Positions 47,307 through 55,895 of a stretch of 64,000 nt of DNA are shown here, one piece after another; position 1 is the first letter of the stretch; each line of letters begins with the position of its first letter. The notes beneath the pieces are model-generated. The model searched no databases and had not been told where the DNA came from. It saw only the letters and a list, made by a program, of their open reading frames with translations. The DNA comes from Acetobacteraceae bacterium (lineage in GTDB: Bacteria; Pseudomonadota; Alphaproteobacteria; Acetobacterales; Acetobacteraceae), in assembly GCA_030041375.1 (NCBI GenBank), contig JASHOA010000017.1:1-64000 (forward strand). The letters are read 5' to 3'. The translations under genes and the position numbers were made by a program.

Positions 47307-47458
47307 TCGATAGGCCGACTTGGCTGAACCGCCGGTCAATCGCCCGGTGCAGCAATTGCAAGAGCCTTGGCATAGGTCCAGCCCGAGACCCTTTTGCGCT
47401 CGGCCAGCGGAAGCACTACCCTTCCGGTTGTGTCCGGGCCGGGCACAAGGCGCATATT

Positions 47459-47788
47459 ATGGCCTCTAACAATTTCACCTCCCTGTCGTGGCTGATTGTC
47501 GTGGTGGCTGTTCTGATCGCCTTAGACCATTTCGATAATAGGCCGGTGAGTGCCGACAATTCGGCCGAGACACTCTGCACTCAGCAGATTGCAGAGTTAC
47601 AAGATGATTTGTTCCCGAAAAACTGGTGGATCGAGAAGGAGGTTTGGCTGCTATCGATATTGCAAACACTAAACATAAGCGCCCCGGGAATGGAAAATGA
47701 CGTGTCGAAATACGAAGATGGGCGAATGCTGGCCGAGCGGATCGCCCTCCAGCATTATGCCAACTCTCCGTTCTGCAAAGACAACTAG
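47459..47788 (+). CDS. Small membrane-anchored protein of unknown function
   Basis: 109 residues. MASNNFTSLSWLIVVVAVLI gives one N-terminal helix; the rest is hydrophilic with three cysteines near the middle and end. AAGG lies about 9 nt upstream. More AT-rich than the housekeeping genes. No recognisable family. Part of the accessory segment after the tRNA. Confidence 0.55.
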   Translation: MASNNFTSLSWLIVVVAVLIALDHFDNRPVSADNSAETLCTQQIAELQDDLFPKNWWIEKEVWLLSILQTLNISAPGMENDVSKYEDGRMLAERIALQHYANSPFCKDN

Positions 47789-47845
47789 CCGTGCCATCCC
47801 TCGATCCGATGGCTCACGTTATCATCTAGCGCCAAGGAGAAGGCC

Positions 47846-48154
47846 GTGGCAAAAGTCTGGATAGTGAAGGAAAGCTCAGGGTCGACAACGCCCGAACCAT
47901 GGTGCGAGATGGCATTAAGTGACTGCTGCCAGAAGCTCGGCCTAACGCAATCCGATTTTCACCGTGATCTCGTCAAGACTCCGAATTTCGGCAATACCAA
48001 CGATCCTCTGGCTGCGTATCGCGACCCGCAAATTGTCGAAATTCAGATTGATTACACCGAAGCCGAGCAGCATGAATGGAAACCCGGGTTCTACAGGAGC
48101 AAGCTCTCACCGAACGAAGCCGGACAGATTTGCGCGCCCTTCAGGAAGAAATAG
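47846..48154 (+). CDS. Hypothetical protein
   Basis: 102 residues, GTG start with AAGGAGAAGG just upstream. MAKVWIVKESSGSTTPEPWC; no recognised domain. Composition as in the neighbouring accessory genes. Confidence 0.55.
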   Translation: MAKVWIVKESSGSTTPEPWCEMALSDCCQKLGLTQSDFHRDLVKTPNFGNTNDPLAAYRDPQIVEIQIDYTEAEQHEWKPGFYRSKLSPNEAGQICAPFRKK

Positions 48155-48197
48155 CGGCCTTGAAAGGGCGGCTTGACGCGGCCTCGATAAAGTAAAA

Positions 48198-48221
48198 CCG
48201 GCCCGACTTTGGCCGGGCCGG
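48198..48221. terminator. Hairpin with T-run on the minus strand
   Basis: CCGGCCCG and CGGGCCGG form an 8-bp stem. Read on the minus strand it is followed by GGTTTTAC, a short T-run, so it probably ends transcription of the small minus-strand gene at 48245-48406. Confidence 0.6.
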
Positions 48222-48244
48222 CGGTAGGCTCGATCACAGGGCCC

Positions 48245-48406
48245 CTATGTTGCGGCCAGGATCGCCTTCATGTGCTCAATCGGCAGTTCACTCAGGCAGC
48301 GATATTTGCCGTGCTGCAACACGGTGCCGATAAGCCACGGCAGGCCATTGCCGTCTGTATGGAAGAGGTCAGCAACGCGGCGGATCAGTATCTCACGTTC
48401 CGTCAT
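48245..48406 (-). CDS. Small hypothetical protein
   Basis: 53 residues starting MTEREILIRRVADLFHTDGN. GGAG lies 8 nt before the ATG at 48406, and a terminator-like hairpin follows. The 27-residue extension upstream has no ribosome site. Function unknown. Confidence 0.45.
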   Translation of the reverse strand: MTEREILIRRVADLFHTDGNGLPWLIGTVLQHGKYRCLSELPIEHMKAILAAT

Positions 48407-48682
48407 GGCTTCATCTCCGTGCCAACCGGCCCGGATCGGCCGGCTTGCGGGAGACTGCCCGCGCGCGTGGCCACGGCGCCAGCGCAAAGGATGCCGGGCA
48501 GCCGGGCGGTCTTTGCTTGATCGGCCGGCGCTCGATCAGCTATACCGTAAAAATCGTGCACCGGCCTTGTATCCTGCAAAGATACCGAGCCTCGCAATTC
48601 CCAATTCTCGCCGCGTTGCGGGCCCGCGGTAGATGCTGGCGCGTGCCGCTGGTAGTCACGACACGGTTTCGAGGCTTCGACT

Positions 48683-49012
48683 ATGCTCAGAAGAATTGTC
48701 AATGTGCTGGCGATCGTGGCGGCGGCTGTATCGGCCGCGCTATGGTTTTGGGTGGCGCACGTGCCACTTGATCCGCGTGAGTTTGCCACCTTTGGAGAGT
48801 TGCCGAAGACCGACCAACTTCAGCTTATCAGACAGGTCCGATTGGACGGGTATGCTGCACTCGCGACCGGGATCAGTGCAACACTGCAAGCCGAAGCTCA
48901 CCCCGCACCAGGTCAGGGAGGCGCTGCGCCGCCGCGATTCCGGCGAAGCCGTGCCGGAGATCACGCGGGGCTACAACGTCAGCCACAGCACGATTCGAGG
49001 CTCGTCCCGTGA
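48683..49012 (+). CDS. Small membrane protein, C-terminal part probably replaced
   Basis: 109 residues. The first 70 or so (MLRRIVNVLAIVAAAVSAAL..., ATGISATLQA) look like a small single-pass membrane protein. After that the frame runs through DNA that codes, in another frame, for a recombinase helix-turn-helix. The second half is therefore probably not native. GAGG lies 8 nt upstream of the ATG. Confidence 0.45.
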   Translation: MLRRIVNVLAIVAAAVSAALWFWVAHVPLDPREFATFGELPKTDQLQLIRQVRLDGYAALATGISATLQAEAHPAPGQGGAAPPRFRRSRAGDHAGLQRQPQHDSRLVP

Positions 49013-49016
49013 CTGA
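48885..49016 (+). pseudogene. Serine recombinase (resolvase/invertase) C-terminal HTH fragment
   Basis: In the frame ending at 49016 the DNA reads KLTPHQVREALRRRDSGEAV then ITRGYNVSHSTI, which is the Hin-type DNA-binding end of a resolvase/invertase. The catalytic domain is missing. It marks past activity of a mobile element in this segment. Confidence 0.7.
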
Positions 49017-49968
49017 TGCTGCCTTTCAATATCCACCCGACCTCTTCAATCTGTTGGTGGAAACTGTCCCCGTCCTCTGCAAATCAAAGCGGGACGTGGT
49101 GCTATTTTTCCGGGGTGCCGGGGTCCCCGCGAGCTTAATCACTGACCTCGAAGAACGCGTCAACAAAGACCGGGCGGGCATCGGTAAATACGAAATCGCA
49201 CGTGCCACCCTTACCCGGATGAACGAAGGCGGTGACAATTTGCTTGCCCCGCGCCGGGAGCTACTAAAGCGGGTTGTCGAGTTTGAGGACTACACGCGCT
49301 GCTACGACTCCGACGTGATGAAAGCCAAGGGCCTCGTGAGCGAGGTAAGACGCATCATCAACGTAAAAGACAGCTTCACACGCATGAGTCAGGAGCGCGC
49401 GCATGAGGCAAATGCCCGCCGAGCCGAGCATGAGCAGCGTATCGCGATGGCGAAGGCGCGCCGCGAGAAGATCGAGGGAGCAAAGACGCAGTTATTTGCT
49501 CTCTTTGGTGAGACTAACCCGCAACGGCGCGGCAAAGCGCTTGAAGGCGCCTTGAACGGCCTTTTCCGCGCCTATGACGTGCTGATCGCGGAAAACTTCA
49601 CACGCAAAGGCGGCGACGATGTGGGTATCGTCGAACAGATTGATGGCGTGGTTGAGATTGACAACCAAATGTATCTCGTTGAGATGAAGTGGTGGGAGGC
49701 GCCGCTAGGCCCCGGCGAGGTTGCACAGCACATCAGTCGGCTGATGCTACGCAATGGGGTCGGCGGCATATTCATATCAAGTTCCGACTATACCTCGGCT
49801 ACTCTCGAAGCGTGCAGGGACTTTTTGCAACACCGCGTGCTGGTGCTTTGCACCGTGCGAGAGATCGTGGATTTGCTCAATCGTGAGGGCGATTTAGTGG
49901 CAATGCTGCGGGCCAAGATTCGCGCTGCAAAGCTTGACAGAAATCCGTTTAAGGAGGTGTCAACCTAG
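49009..49968 (+). CDS. Restriction endonuclease-like protein (Mrr-type PD-(D/E)xK)
   Basis: 319 residues. The C-terminal half has a nuclease core: GKALEGALNGLF helix, Asp212 (EQIDGVVEI) and Glu225-x-Lys227 (YLVEMKWWE), the D...ExK pattern of Mrr-like nucleases. The N-terminal 120 residues (YPPDLFNLLVETVPVLCKSK) form a separate helical module of unknown type, followed by a charged probable coiled coil (about 123-160). This is a plausible defence or regulated-nuclease effector. The next gene starts directly after its stop. No methylase is adjacent, so a classical restriction-modification system is unlikely. Confidence 0.78.
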   Translation: MTDAAFQYPPDLFNLLVETVPVLCKSKRDVVLFFRGAGVPASLITDLEERVNKDRAGIGKYEIARATLTRMNEGGDNLLAPRRELLKRVVEFEDYTRCYDSDVMKAKGLVSEVRRIINVKDSFTRMSQERAHEANARRAEHEQRIAMAKARREKIEGAKTQLFALFGETNPQRRGKALEGALNGLFRAYDVLIAENFTRKGGDDVGIVEQIDGVVEIDNQMYLVEMKWWEAPLGPGEVAQHISRLMLRNGVGGIFISSSDYTSATLEACRDFLQHRVLVLCTVREIVDLLNREGDLVAMLRAKIRAAKLDRNPFKEVST

Positions 49969-50646
49969 ATGAGCGACGATGAGCAATCGGCGATTGGCAG
50001 CTCTCCGCCGCCACGGAAATCTGACGTTCTGTTTGGTTCTGGTGCGGACTGGCAGGCTAACGCTTGCGTCAATGGCATTGACGACTCGATAGCTTATCAA
50101 GATGGTTATCGCCGGGCCGCCCTCCATTTGGCGGAGCTTGTTTGCGATTCAGGGCGAAGTCAGGATTTCCTCATTTACCCAATCGTCTATCTGTATCGTC
50201 ATCACATCGAGCTCGCGCTGAAATCCATCATCAGTGTTGCCTGCTTTGTTGTCGATTATACGCTGACTGAGAGGGACGTCGACACACTGGGTCGCCATGA
50301 CCTCGCCAAGCTATGGGCACTGGCAAGGCCCTTGCTGAACCCGACTTGCGAATTGGGTGGTTCTCCCGCGCTCCCGCTTGATGATCTTGAGGGGATAGAT
50401 TCTTACATCCTCCAGCTTCACAAGCACGATCCTGACGGGCAGCGATTTCGCTATTCGACAACCAAAGCGAAAGGTCGCAAAGCGCGACTCCCTTCTCTAC
50501 CAAACTTGAGACACATCAATATTCGGGATTTTGCGGTTGGGATGGAAAAGCTGGCCGATTACCTTGAGGGGCTCGATAACTGGATCGGTGACCTCGCTGA
50601 CGCAAAGATTGAGTATCAGTCGAGGTATGCAGGGGAGGGACTCTGA
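49969..50646 (+). CDS. Hypothetical protein paired with the Mrr-like nuclease
   Basis: 225 residues. The ATG follows the nuclease stop with no gap. A helical core IYPIVYLYRHHIELALKSII and a later GRHDLAKLWALARPLL resemble HEPN-like helical bundles, but a canonical RxxxxH nuclease motif is not clear. It is most likely a partner of the upstream nuclease. The function is unknown. Confidence 0.65.
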   Translation: MSDDEQSAIGSSPPPRKSDVLFGSGADWQANACVNGIDDSIAYQDGYRRAALHLAELVCDSGRSQDFLIYPIVYLYRHHIELALKSIISVACFVVDYTLTERDVDTLGRHDLAKLWALARPLLNPTCELGGSPALPLDDLEGIDSYILQLHKHDPDGQRFRYSTTKAKGRKARLPSLPNLRHINIRDFAVGMEKLADYLEGLDNWIGDLADAKIEYQSRYAGEGL

Positions 50647-51092
50647 AAGCCACCCCTAGGACAGAATGGCTTCGGACAGCAGCGACTCCACTTACCATAA
50701 AGCGGATTCTGCGCCAGCGCCTTCCACAAACGGCCGTTTCCGCAAATCTTGGTGGGGCAAGACCTATTGCGGCTTCGAGCCTTTCACATGCTCCTTGCAG
50801 AATCGGAGTGCGCGCGAGACGTTTCTGAAAGGTGCCAAGGCAAGTTGAAGGCTTCGCGATTCGGCATCCGATGCGCCGCCTGGCGATATCGAGGCGCTCA
50901 CTTCCGACGGTCCTGCCGGAGCACGACGGAGCCTGCCGGGCGCCGCTGCCGGCTTGGAGGGCGTAATCGGCCCCGCCACTCGTGTAGGTGCAGGCAAACC
51001 GAAGCTGCAGCGGCAGCCACGCGCGACCCTCGACGATCGCCCGGGCGGTGAGCGAGAGCGGCGCCACGGCGCCGTTCGGCCGCGCCCCTGGG
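50647..51092. other. Gene-free stretch
   Basis: Several short frames are open on both strands, but none has a recognisable domain or a good ribosome site. Composition returns to high GC near 50900. It may be the far boundary of the accessory segment; no copy of the tRNA 3' end was found. Confidence 0.4.
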
Positions 51093-51539
51093 TCAGGCCG
51101 ACGTCCTTCCGACCAGCGGGTTCACGACAGCAAGACCGCCGAAGCGATTGAAGTCGCGATCAGCCGACCACGGCGTGCGCACCCCGTGTTGGCGGCACAG
51201 CGCCACGATCCGCGCGTCATGCACCTGAGCCCCAGCCACCCGCGCGCTGCCGAGCAGCCCTCGCAAGATCGGCCAATGGGTTGCCGACACGGCCAGAAGC
51301 ACGAGTGTCGGCGATTCGAGCCAGGCATCCACCTGCGCAAGCGCCCGCTGCAACGGCGTAGGTGGCACATAGATGCGGGGATGCGTGACGATGGCCAGGA
51401 ACTCGTGCACGCACGGCCACGGAATTGCCCAGCTTTCCGCCCCCTCGGCGAGCTCGGCCAACCGCCTTGAAGCGGCCTGATAGAAGGAAGAATCCTCGCG
51501 ATGCGCATAAACGAGGATGTTCGTATCGACCGCGATCAA
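51093..51539 (-). CDS. vapC: VapC-type toxin (PIN domain ribonuclease)
   Basis: 148 residues. The PIN-domain acidic residues are Asp5 (IAVDTNILVYA), Glu46 (CVHEFLAI), Asp108 (VHDARIVAL) and Asp127/129 (SADRDF). VapC toxins cut tRNA or rRNA. The start overlaps the antitoxin stop by ATGA. Confidence 0.9.
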   Translation of the reverse strand: MIAVDTNILVYAHREDSSFYQAASRRLAELAEGAESWAIPWPCVHEFLAIVTHPRIYVPPTPLQRALAQVDAWLESPTLVLLAVSATHWPILRGLLGSARVAGAQVHDARIVALCRQHGVRTPWSADRDFNRFGGLAVVNPLVGRTSA

Positions 51540-51781
51540 GCGCCACGGCCCTCATAAGCGAGATCACGCAGTTTGTCCCACGGCGCCCCTTCGAGATCGG
51601 CGGCGAGTCCCTTGCCCTTGAAGCTCGCCCGCCGGAGCTTGAACGGGGCTCCTGGCTTCGTCTCCCCGACCACGCGGCGAAGCCCGCGTTCGACCAGCGT
51701 CCGCAGCGTGACCCCTTCGCGCGCTGCAAGCGCGCGAGCCTCGGCAAGGAGCGGATCGGAAATTTCTATGGTTGTCTTCAT
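51536..51781 (-). CDS. vapB: VapB-type antitoxin
   Basis: 81 residues. MKTTIEISDPLLAEARALAA is a ribbon-helix-helix start; the C-terminal part (FKGKGLAADLEGAPWDK) would bind the toxin. First gene of the pair, coupled to vapC. Confidence 0.85.
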   Translation of the reverse strand: MKTTIEISDPLLAEARALAAREGVTLRTLVERGLRRVVGETKPGAPFKLRRASFKGKGLAADLEGAPWDKLRDLAYEGRGA

Positions 51782-52129
51782 GGCCCATCTGCCTGGGAAG
51801 AGAGATATGGCTGCCCATGTAGCAGGCTCGTCCGGGGCAAAGAACAAGTGAAGGGCCGGGAAACCCTCCATCCCATGGGCGGATACGCTGCCCGGTGCAG
51901 CCGTTCCGGAGCGTCGGGATTCTGTGCGAGCCCGGCCTGGTCCGAGTGGTCGACCCGGTAAAGGTTTGCCGGCTGGCGCACCTTGGCGGAGCCGACGACG
52001 TGCGCGCTCGCCAACGCCGGCCGTGCCACGCCCTGCCGGACAGGTTCACCCGCCCCGCCCGGGAGTTCGGGCTACCCTGAGGAGGAGAAAACGAATACGA
52101 ATCCGGACCCCACGAACGACGATACCGCA
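51782..52129. other. Gene-free stretch upstream of vapBC and DUF983 gene
   Basis: Divergent control region for vapB (minus) and the DUF983 gene (plus). I recognise no gene. A strong GGAGGAG at 52081-52087 has no start codon at the usual distance; the first ATG downstream (52130) is about 43 nt away. Confidence 0.4.
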
Positions 52130-52558
52130 ATGAATACCGCGAAACCTGACTCGGGCCCCGCCGGCACGACAACTGGATCAACGCCGGCGCCCTTCCCGAC
52201 CCCGCCGCTCTTCATCGCGATCGGCCGCGGCGCGGTGGGACTGTGCCCCGCCTGCGGCAAGACGCGTCTTTTCACAGGCTACCTCCGTGTGGCAGAGGTC
52301 TGCACGGTCTGCGGTGCGCCGCTCGGCGAGGTGCGGGCCGACGATGGTCCGCCCGTCTTCACCATCCTGATCGCCGGCGCGATCGTCGTCACCTTGCTGG
52401 TCGTGATGGAGAGTACGATGAACCTCTCCATATTGACGGAAGCAGCGATTCTATTGCCGCTGATGCTGATCGTCTGCCTCGGGCTGCTGCGTCCGATCAA
52501 GGGTGGCACGCTGGGGCTGATGCTGCAGATCGGAATGATCAAGCCGCCGACGCAGTGA
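52130..52558 (+). CDS. DUF983 family membrane protein
   Basis: 142 residues. Two zinc-ribbon-like pairs (LCPACGKTRLF and VCTVCGAPLG) precede two transmembrane segments, as in DUF983 proteins of alphaproteobacteria, sometimes linked to cytochrome oxidase gene clusters. The start at 52130 is chosen for lack of a better one; the strong ribosome site upstream is poorly placed. Confidence 0.75.
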   Translation: MNTAKPDSGPAGTTTGSTPAPFPTPPLFIAIGRGAVGLCPACGKTRLFTGYLRVAEVCTVCGAPLGEVRADDGPPVFTILIAGAIVVTLLVVMESTMNLSILTEAAILLPLMLIVCLGLLRPIKGGTLGLMLQIGMIKPPTQ

Positions 52559-52633
52559 AGCCATGGGCGCCGGCCGCCGAATCAGCCCTCTGTCCAGATC
52601 CGAAGCGTGAGGGGCTGAACCGCCGGGCACGGC

Positions 52634-53602
52634 ATGACGAGCCGGTGGCACCGTGCTACAGCGCGGCAGGCCGTTTCCGCACGCCGCGGACTACCCAAGG
52701 GGAGATCTCTCACGTCAAACCCTGAAATCGACGCCATTCGCGCAGCGCTCGCGGCAAGTCCGCGTCCCCCCGGCTATCCCGAACGCCGGGCCCGCATGGA
52801 CGCGTTCGGTACCCGGTACGAAATGCCCGCGGGTGTAACCGTCGAGCCTGTCAGCGCCAACGGCGTGCCCGCCGAATGGACAGAGGCGGAAGGAGCCGAT
52901 CCTTCCCGGGTGCTGCTGTTCCTGCATGGCGGCGGCTACATTTCCGGCTCTTTGCGCAGCCACCGCCACCTGGTGGCGGAGGCCGGACGGATCGCGCGCA
53001 TGCGCACTCTTGCGCTCGATTACCGCCTCGCCCCCGAGCACCCGTTTTCCGCCGCGCTGGACGATGCCCTGGCGGGATATCGCTTCCTGCTCAGCCAGGG
53101 GATCATGCCGCACGATATCGCGCTTGGCGGCGAAAGTGCCGGCGGAGGGCTGGCACTCGCCGCCATGGTATCGCTCCGCGAAAGAGGCGTGCCATTGCCC
53201 GCCTGCGCCTGGCTCAGCTCGCCCTGGGCCGATCTCAGCCAGAGCGGCGCCACCATGCAAACCAAAGCCCCCGTCGATCCGCTGATCCAGAAGCCTTATC
53301 TCGACGAACTCGCGGCCGCCTATCTGCACGGCGCCGAGGCGGACAATCCCCTGGCCTCGCCGCTCGAGGCCGATCTCGGTGGCCTGCCGCCGCTCCTGAT
53401 CCAGGTGGGCTCGGACGAGACGCTGCTCGACGATTCCGTGCGCCTGGCAGGCGTTGCAGGCGCGGCCGGCGTGCGCATCACGCTCGAGATCTGGCCGGAC
53501 ATGATCCACGCCTTCACCTTGTTCTATCCGCAGGTGGCGAAGGCGCGTGAAGCGCTGCAGCGGGTTGCAGCATTCATCGAAGCCGGGACCCGTGCAACCT
53601 GA
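52634..53602 (+). CDS. Alpha/beta hydrolase, hormone-sensitive lipase type esterase
   Basis: The oxyanion motif FLHGGGY, the nucleophile elbow GGESAGGG, the acidic VGSDETLLDD and the His in MIHAFTLF make a complete HSL-family active site. The start is unclear: ATG 52634 has no ribosome site, whereas AAGGGGAG lies 8 nt before an ACG at 52712 (reads T/M-SNPEIDAI, the usual family start). ACG may be the real or a mutated start codon. Confidence 0.85.
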   Translation: MTSRWHRATARQAVSARRGLPKGRSLTSNPEIDAIRAALAASPRPPGYPERRARMDAFGTRYEMPAGVTVEPVSANGVPAEWTEAEGADPSRVLLFLHGGGYISGSLRSHRHLVAEAGRIARMRTLALDYRLAPEHPFSAALDDALAGYRFLLSQGIMPHDIALGGESAGGGLALAAMVSLRERGVPLPACAWLSSPWADLSQSGATMQTKAPVDPLIQKPYLDELAAAYLHGAEADNPLASPLEADLGGLPPLLIQVGSDETLLDDSVRLAGVAGAAGVRITLEIWPDMIHAFTLFYPQVAKAREALQRVAAFIEAGTRAT

Positions 53603-53647
53603 ACGCCTCCCGGCTGCCTCACCGGCTTCGCTGATTTAACCGCCTGG

Positions 53648-53754
53648 GCAGACCCGTGCCGGGCTGACTGTGCAGCCCGACACGGGTCTCGCGCTTTATT
53701 CGAGCCCGCGATTCACGCCCTCCGACGATTCCGCCTCGGGCGATCGCGGGCCAG
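53648..53754. repeat. 99-bp double-hairpin element, copy 7
   Basis: 99 bp at 53652-53750 between GCAG (53648-53651) and CCAG (53751-53754). One mismatch in hairpin 1. Lies between the esterase and the YqhA-like gene. Confidence 0.9.
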
Positions 53755-53950
53755 CCGGACACCCGCAAATTGCGACAGCGCGCCAGAGCGCATGGCGAGG
53801 TCCCGGCGCGACAGTTCGTGACCGTAGAGGTTCACCATCGTGTCACGCTCCAGGCACGTTCGATCTATTCCCGGGAAAACGCACCGCTCGTACAACACCC
53901 GCCAATCTCTGATATACGTTCGCAGCGGAGGAAGTCGGGAACAGGAGTCG

Positions 53951-54427
53951 ATGCTGCGCCGGATACTCGCTGCGAGCCGCTATATTGTCGTGATTGCCGT
54001 TTTCGGCACTTTCGTCGCTTCGGTCGCGCTTCTCGTCTATGAAGCGATCGTCGTCGTGGTCGGGGTGGCCTACGCGGTCTGGAATTACTCGGCGTCACCG
54101 AAGGCAGCCAAGGTGTTCGCGGTCGGACTGATCGAGTCCGTCGATGTGTTCCTGATCGCGATAGCGGCTTATATCATCAGTCTCGGGCTGTACACACTTT
54201 TCGTCGACGCGACGCTGCCTCTGCCGCGCTGGCTCGAGTTCCACGATCTCGACGATCTCAAGACCAACCTCGTGAGTGTCGTCATCGCGGTGCTTGCCGT
54301 CCTGTTTCTGCGCGAGGCGATGGCGTGGAACGGTGGTTACGCTCTGCTCGCGTTCGGAGCGGCGATCGCCCTCGTGATTGCCGTGCTCACCCTTTACCTC
54401 TCCAAGGGTGGCGGGACCAGGGAGTGA
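53951..54427 (+). CDS. YqhA family (UPF0114) membrane protein
   Basis: 158 residues, about four hydrophobic segments. MLRRILAASRYIVVIAVFGT and the LPRWLEFHDLDDLK loop are hallmarks. Function unknown. The ATG at 53951 has ACAGGAG just upstream; the longer frame is not supported. Convergent with the GntP-like permease. Confidence 0.85.
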   Translation: MLRRILAASRYIVVIAVFGTFVASVALLVYEAIVVVVGVAYAVWNYSASPKAAKVFAVGLIESVDVFLIAIAAYIISLGLYTLFVDATLPLPRWLEFHDLDDLKTNLVSVVIAVLAVLFLREAMAWNGGYALLAFGAAIALVIAVLTLYLSKGGGTRE

Positions 54428-54436
54428 CCTCGCCGC

Positions 54437-55891
54437 TCAGAAGGATCCGACGAGCGAGCCGAGAACGACCACGGCGAGCAGGGCGAGGACGGGGCCGAGG
54501 ATCACGGTCATCGCCATCGTTCCATAGGATTGGCGGTGCGTGGTGCCGCAGACGCTGAGCAGGGCAACGACTGCACCATTGTGCGGAAGCGCGTCCAGCG
54601 TCCCGGAGGCCATGACCGCAACGCGATGCAGGAGGCCGGGACTGATTCCGTGCAGGGAGGCGAGGTGCAGATAGGTTGAGCCGAGCGCGTCGAGCGCGAT
54701 CGTCATGCCACCGGAAGCCGAACCGGTGAGCGCCGCAAGAAGATTGACCGAGACGGCAAGCGAGACGAGAGGACCGCCGCCGAGGCCGAGCACCCAGTCG
54801 GTCACGGCCCTGAACGCCGGCAGCGCGGCGACGACGCTGCCGAAGCCGACCAGGCTCGCGATGCCGATGAGCGGAAGAACGGAGGCATTCGCGCCGGCAT
54901 CCATGCTCGCACGCAGATTGTGGAGCCGCGTGAAGTTGAGTGCAATCACTGCGATGATGCCGGCGAGGAGCGCGACCAGCACCGCCCAGATTCCGCCGAC
55001 CGCGGCGAGAGAGGTGCCGCCCCACTGCGGCTCGGCCAGGAAGCCCACATCCATGCGCGGCAGGACGACGAGGCTCATCAGCAGATTGACCACGAGGACG
55101 ACCCCGAGCGGCAATGCGGCGAGGGCAAACGGTATCTCTCTGCCTGCTCTCTCTCCCTGCTCGAGTTCCGCCGGGTCGAACTCGCCGGTTGCGGTGGCCC
55201 GTTCGCGCACGACGGGATCGGCGAGTGCCGATCCGGCCACGGCCGGACCATCGGCGTGATAGCCTTCTCCGGCGCTGCGGGCTGCTGCCTCGGCGCGGGC
55301 AAGCCACCAGAGGCCGAAGCCCGCCATGATGGCAGAAGCGATGATGCCAAGGCCCGGAGAAGCGAACGGAGTGGTGCCGAAAAACGGTATGGGAATGGCA
55401 TTCTGCAGCGCCGGCGAGCCCGGCAACGCGGACATCGTGAAGGTGAAACTGCCCAGCCCGATTGCCGCCGGCATCAGGCGGCGCGGAATGTTTGCCTCTC
55501 GGAACAGCTGCTGCGCCATCGGCGCGATCACGAAGAAGGCGACCATCAGGCTGACGCCGCCATAGGTGACGAGCGCGCTGATGATGACGACGGCGAGGAT
55601 GGCGCGGCGGGCGCCGAGGCGCTCGCTCAGGAAGCCGGCCACGGCACGCACCGCACCGCTGTCGTCCATGAGCTTGCCGAAAATGGCGCCGAGCATAAAG
55701 AGCGGAAAGAACTGCGCGACGAAATGTCCCGCACCCGTCATGAAGGTCTGGGTCCAGTGAGCGAGCAGCGGCGCGTGGTTGGCCGCCGCGGCGATGATCG
55801 CCGCGGCCGGTGCGAGGAGGAGGATCGACCAGCCGCGAAATACGAGACCGATCAGGAAGAGAAGACCGAGCAGAATTCCAAGGAGGCCCAT
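54437..55891 (-). CDS. GntP-family permease
   Basis: 484 residues, 12 or so hydrophobic segments. ALPGSPALQNAIPIPFFGTT and DALPHNGAVVALLSVCGTTH resemble the GntP/gluconate and related permeases. Substrate not predictable. It starts 4 nt after the patatin stop, so they are co-transcribed; this pairing suggests hydrolysis product uptake or coupling by chance. Confidence 0.82.
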   Translation of the reverse strand: MGLLGILLGLLFLIGLVFRGWSILLLAPAAAIIAAAANHAPLLAHWTQTFMTGAGHFVAQFFPLFMLGAIFGKLMDDSGAVRAVAGFLSERLGARRAILAVVIISALVTYGGVSLMVAFFVIAPMAQQLFREANIPRRLMPAAIGLGSFTFTMSALPGSPALQNAIPIPFFGTTPFASPGLGIIASAIMAGFGLWWLARAEAAARSAGEGYHADGPAVAGSALADPVVRERATATGEFDPAELEQGERAGREIPFALAALPLGVVLVVNLLMSLVVLPRMDVGFLAEPQWGGTSLAAVGGIWAVLVALLAGIIAVIALNFTRLHNLRASMDAGANASVLPLIGIASLVGFGSVVAALPAFRAVTDWVLGLGGGPLVSLAVSVNLLAALTGSASGGMTIALDALGSTYLHLASLHGISPGLLHRVAVMASGTLDALPHNGAVVALLSVCGTTHRQSYGTMAMTVILGPVLALLAVVVLGSLVGSF

Positions 55892-55895
55892 GCGG

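Noticed and set aside
47118-47339. Minus-strand frame next to the tRNA as an integrase end
   Set aside because: The typical RRDSNPRPQD text arises from reading tRNA and flanks in reverse; no integrase motifs are seen.
51778-52029. Minus-strand frame upstream of vapB
   Set aside because: Low-complexity composition, no ribosome site, and it occupies the probable promoter region of vapB.
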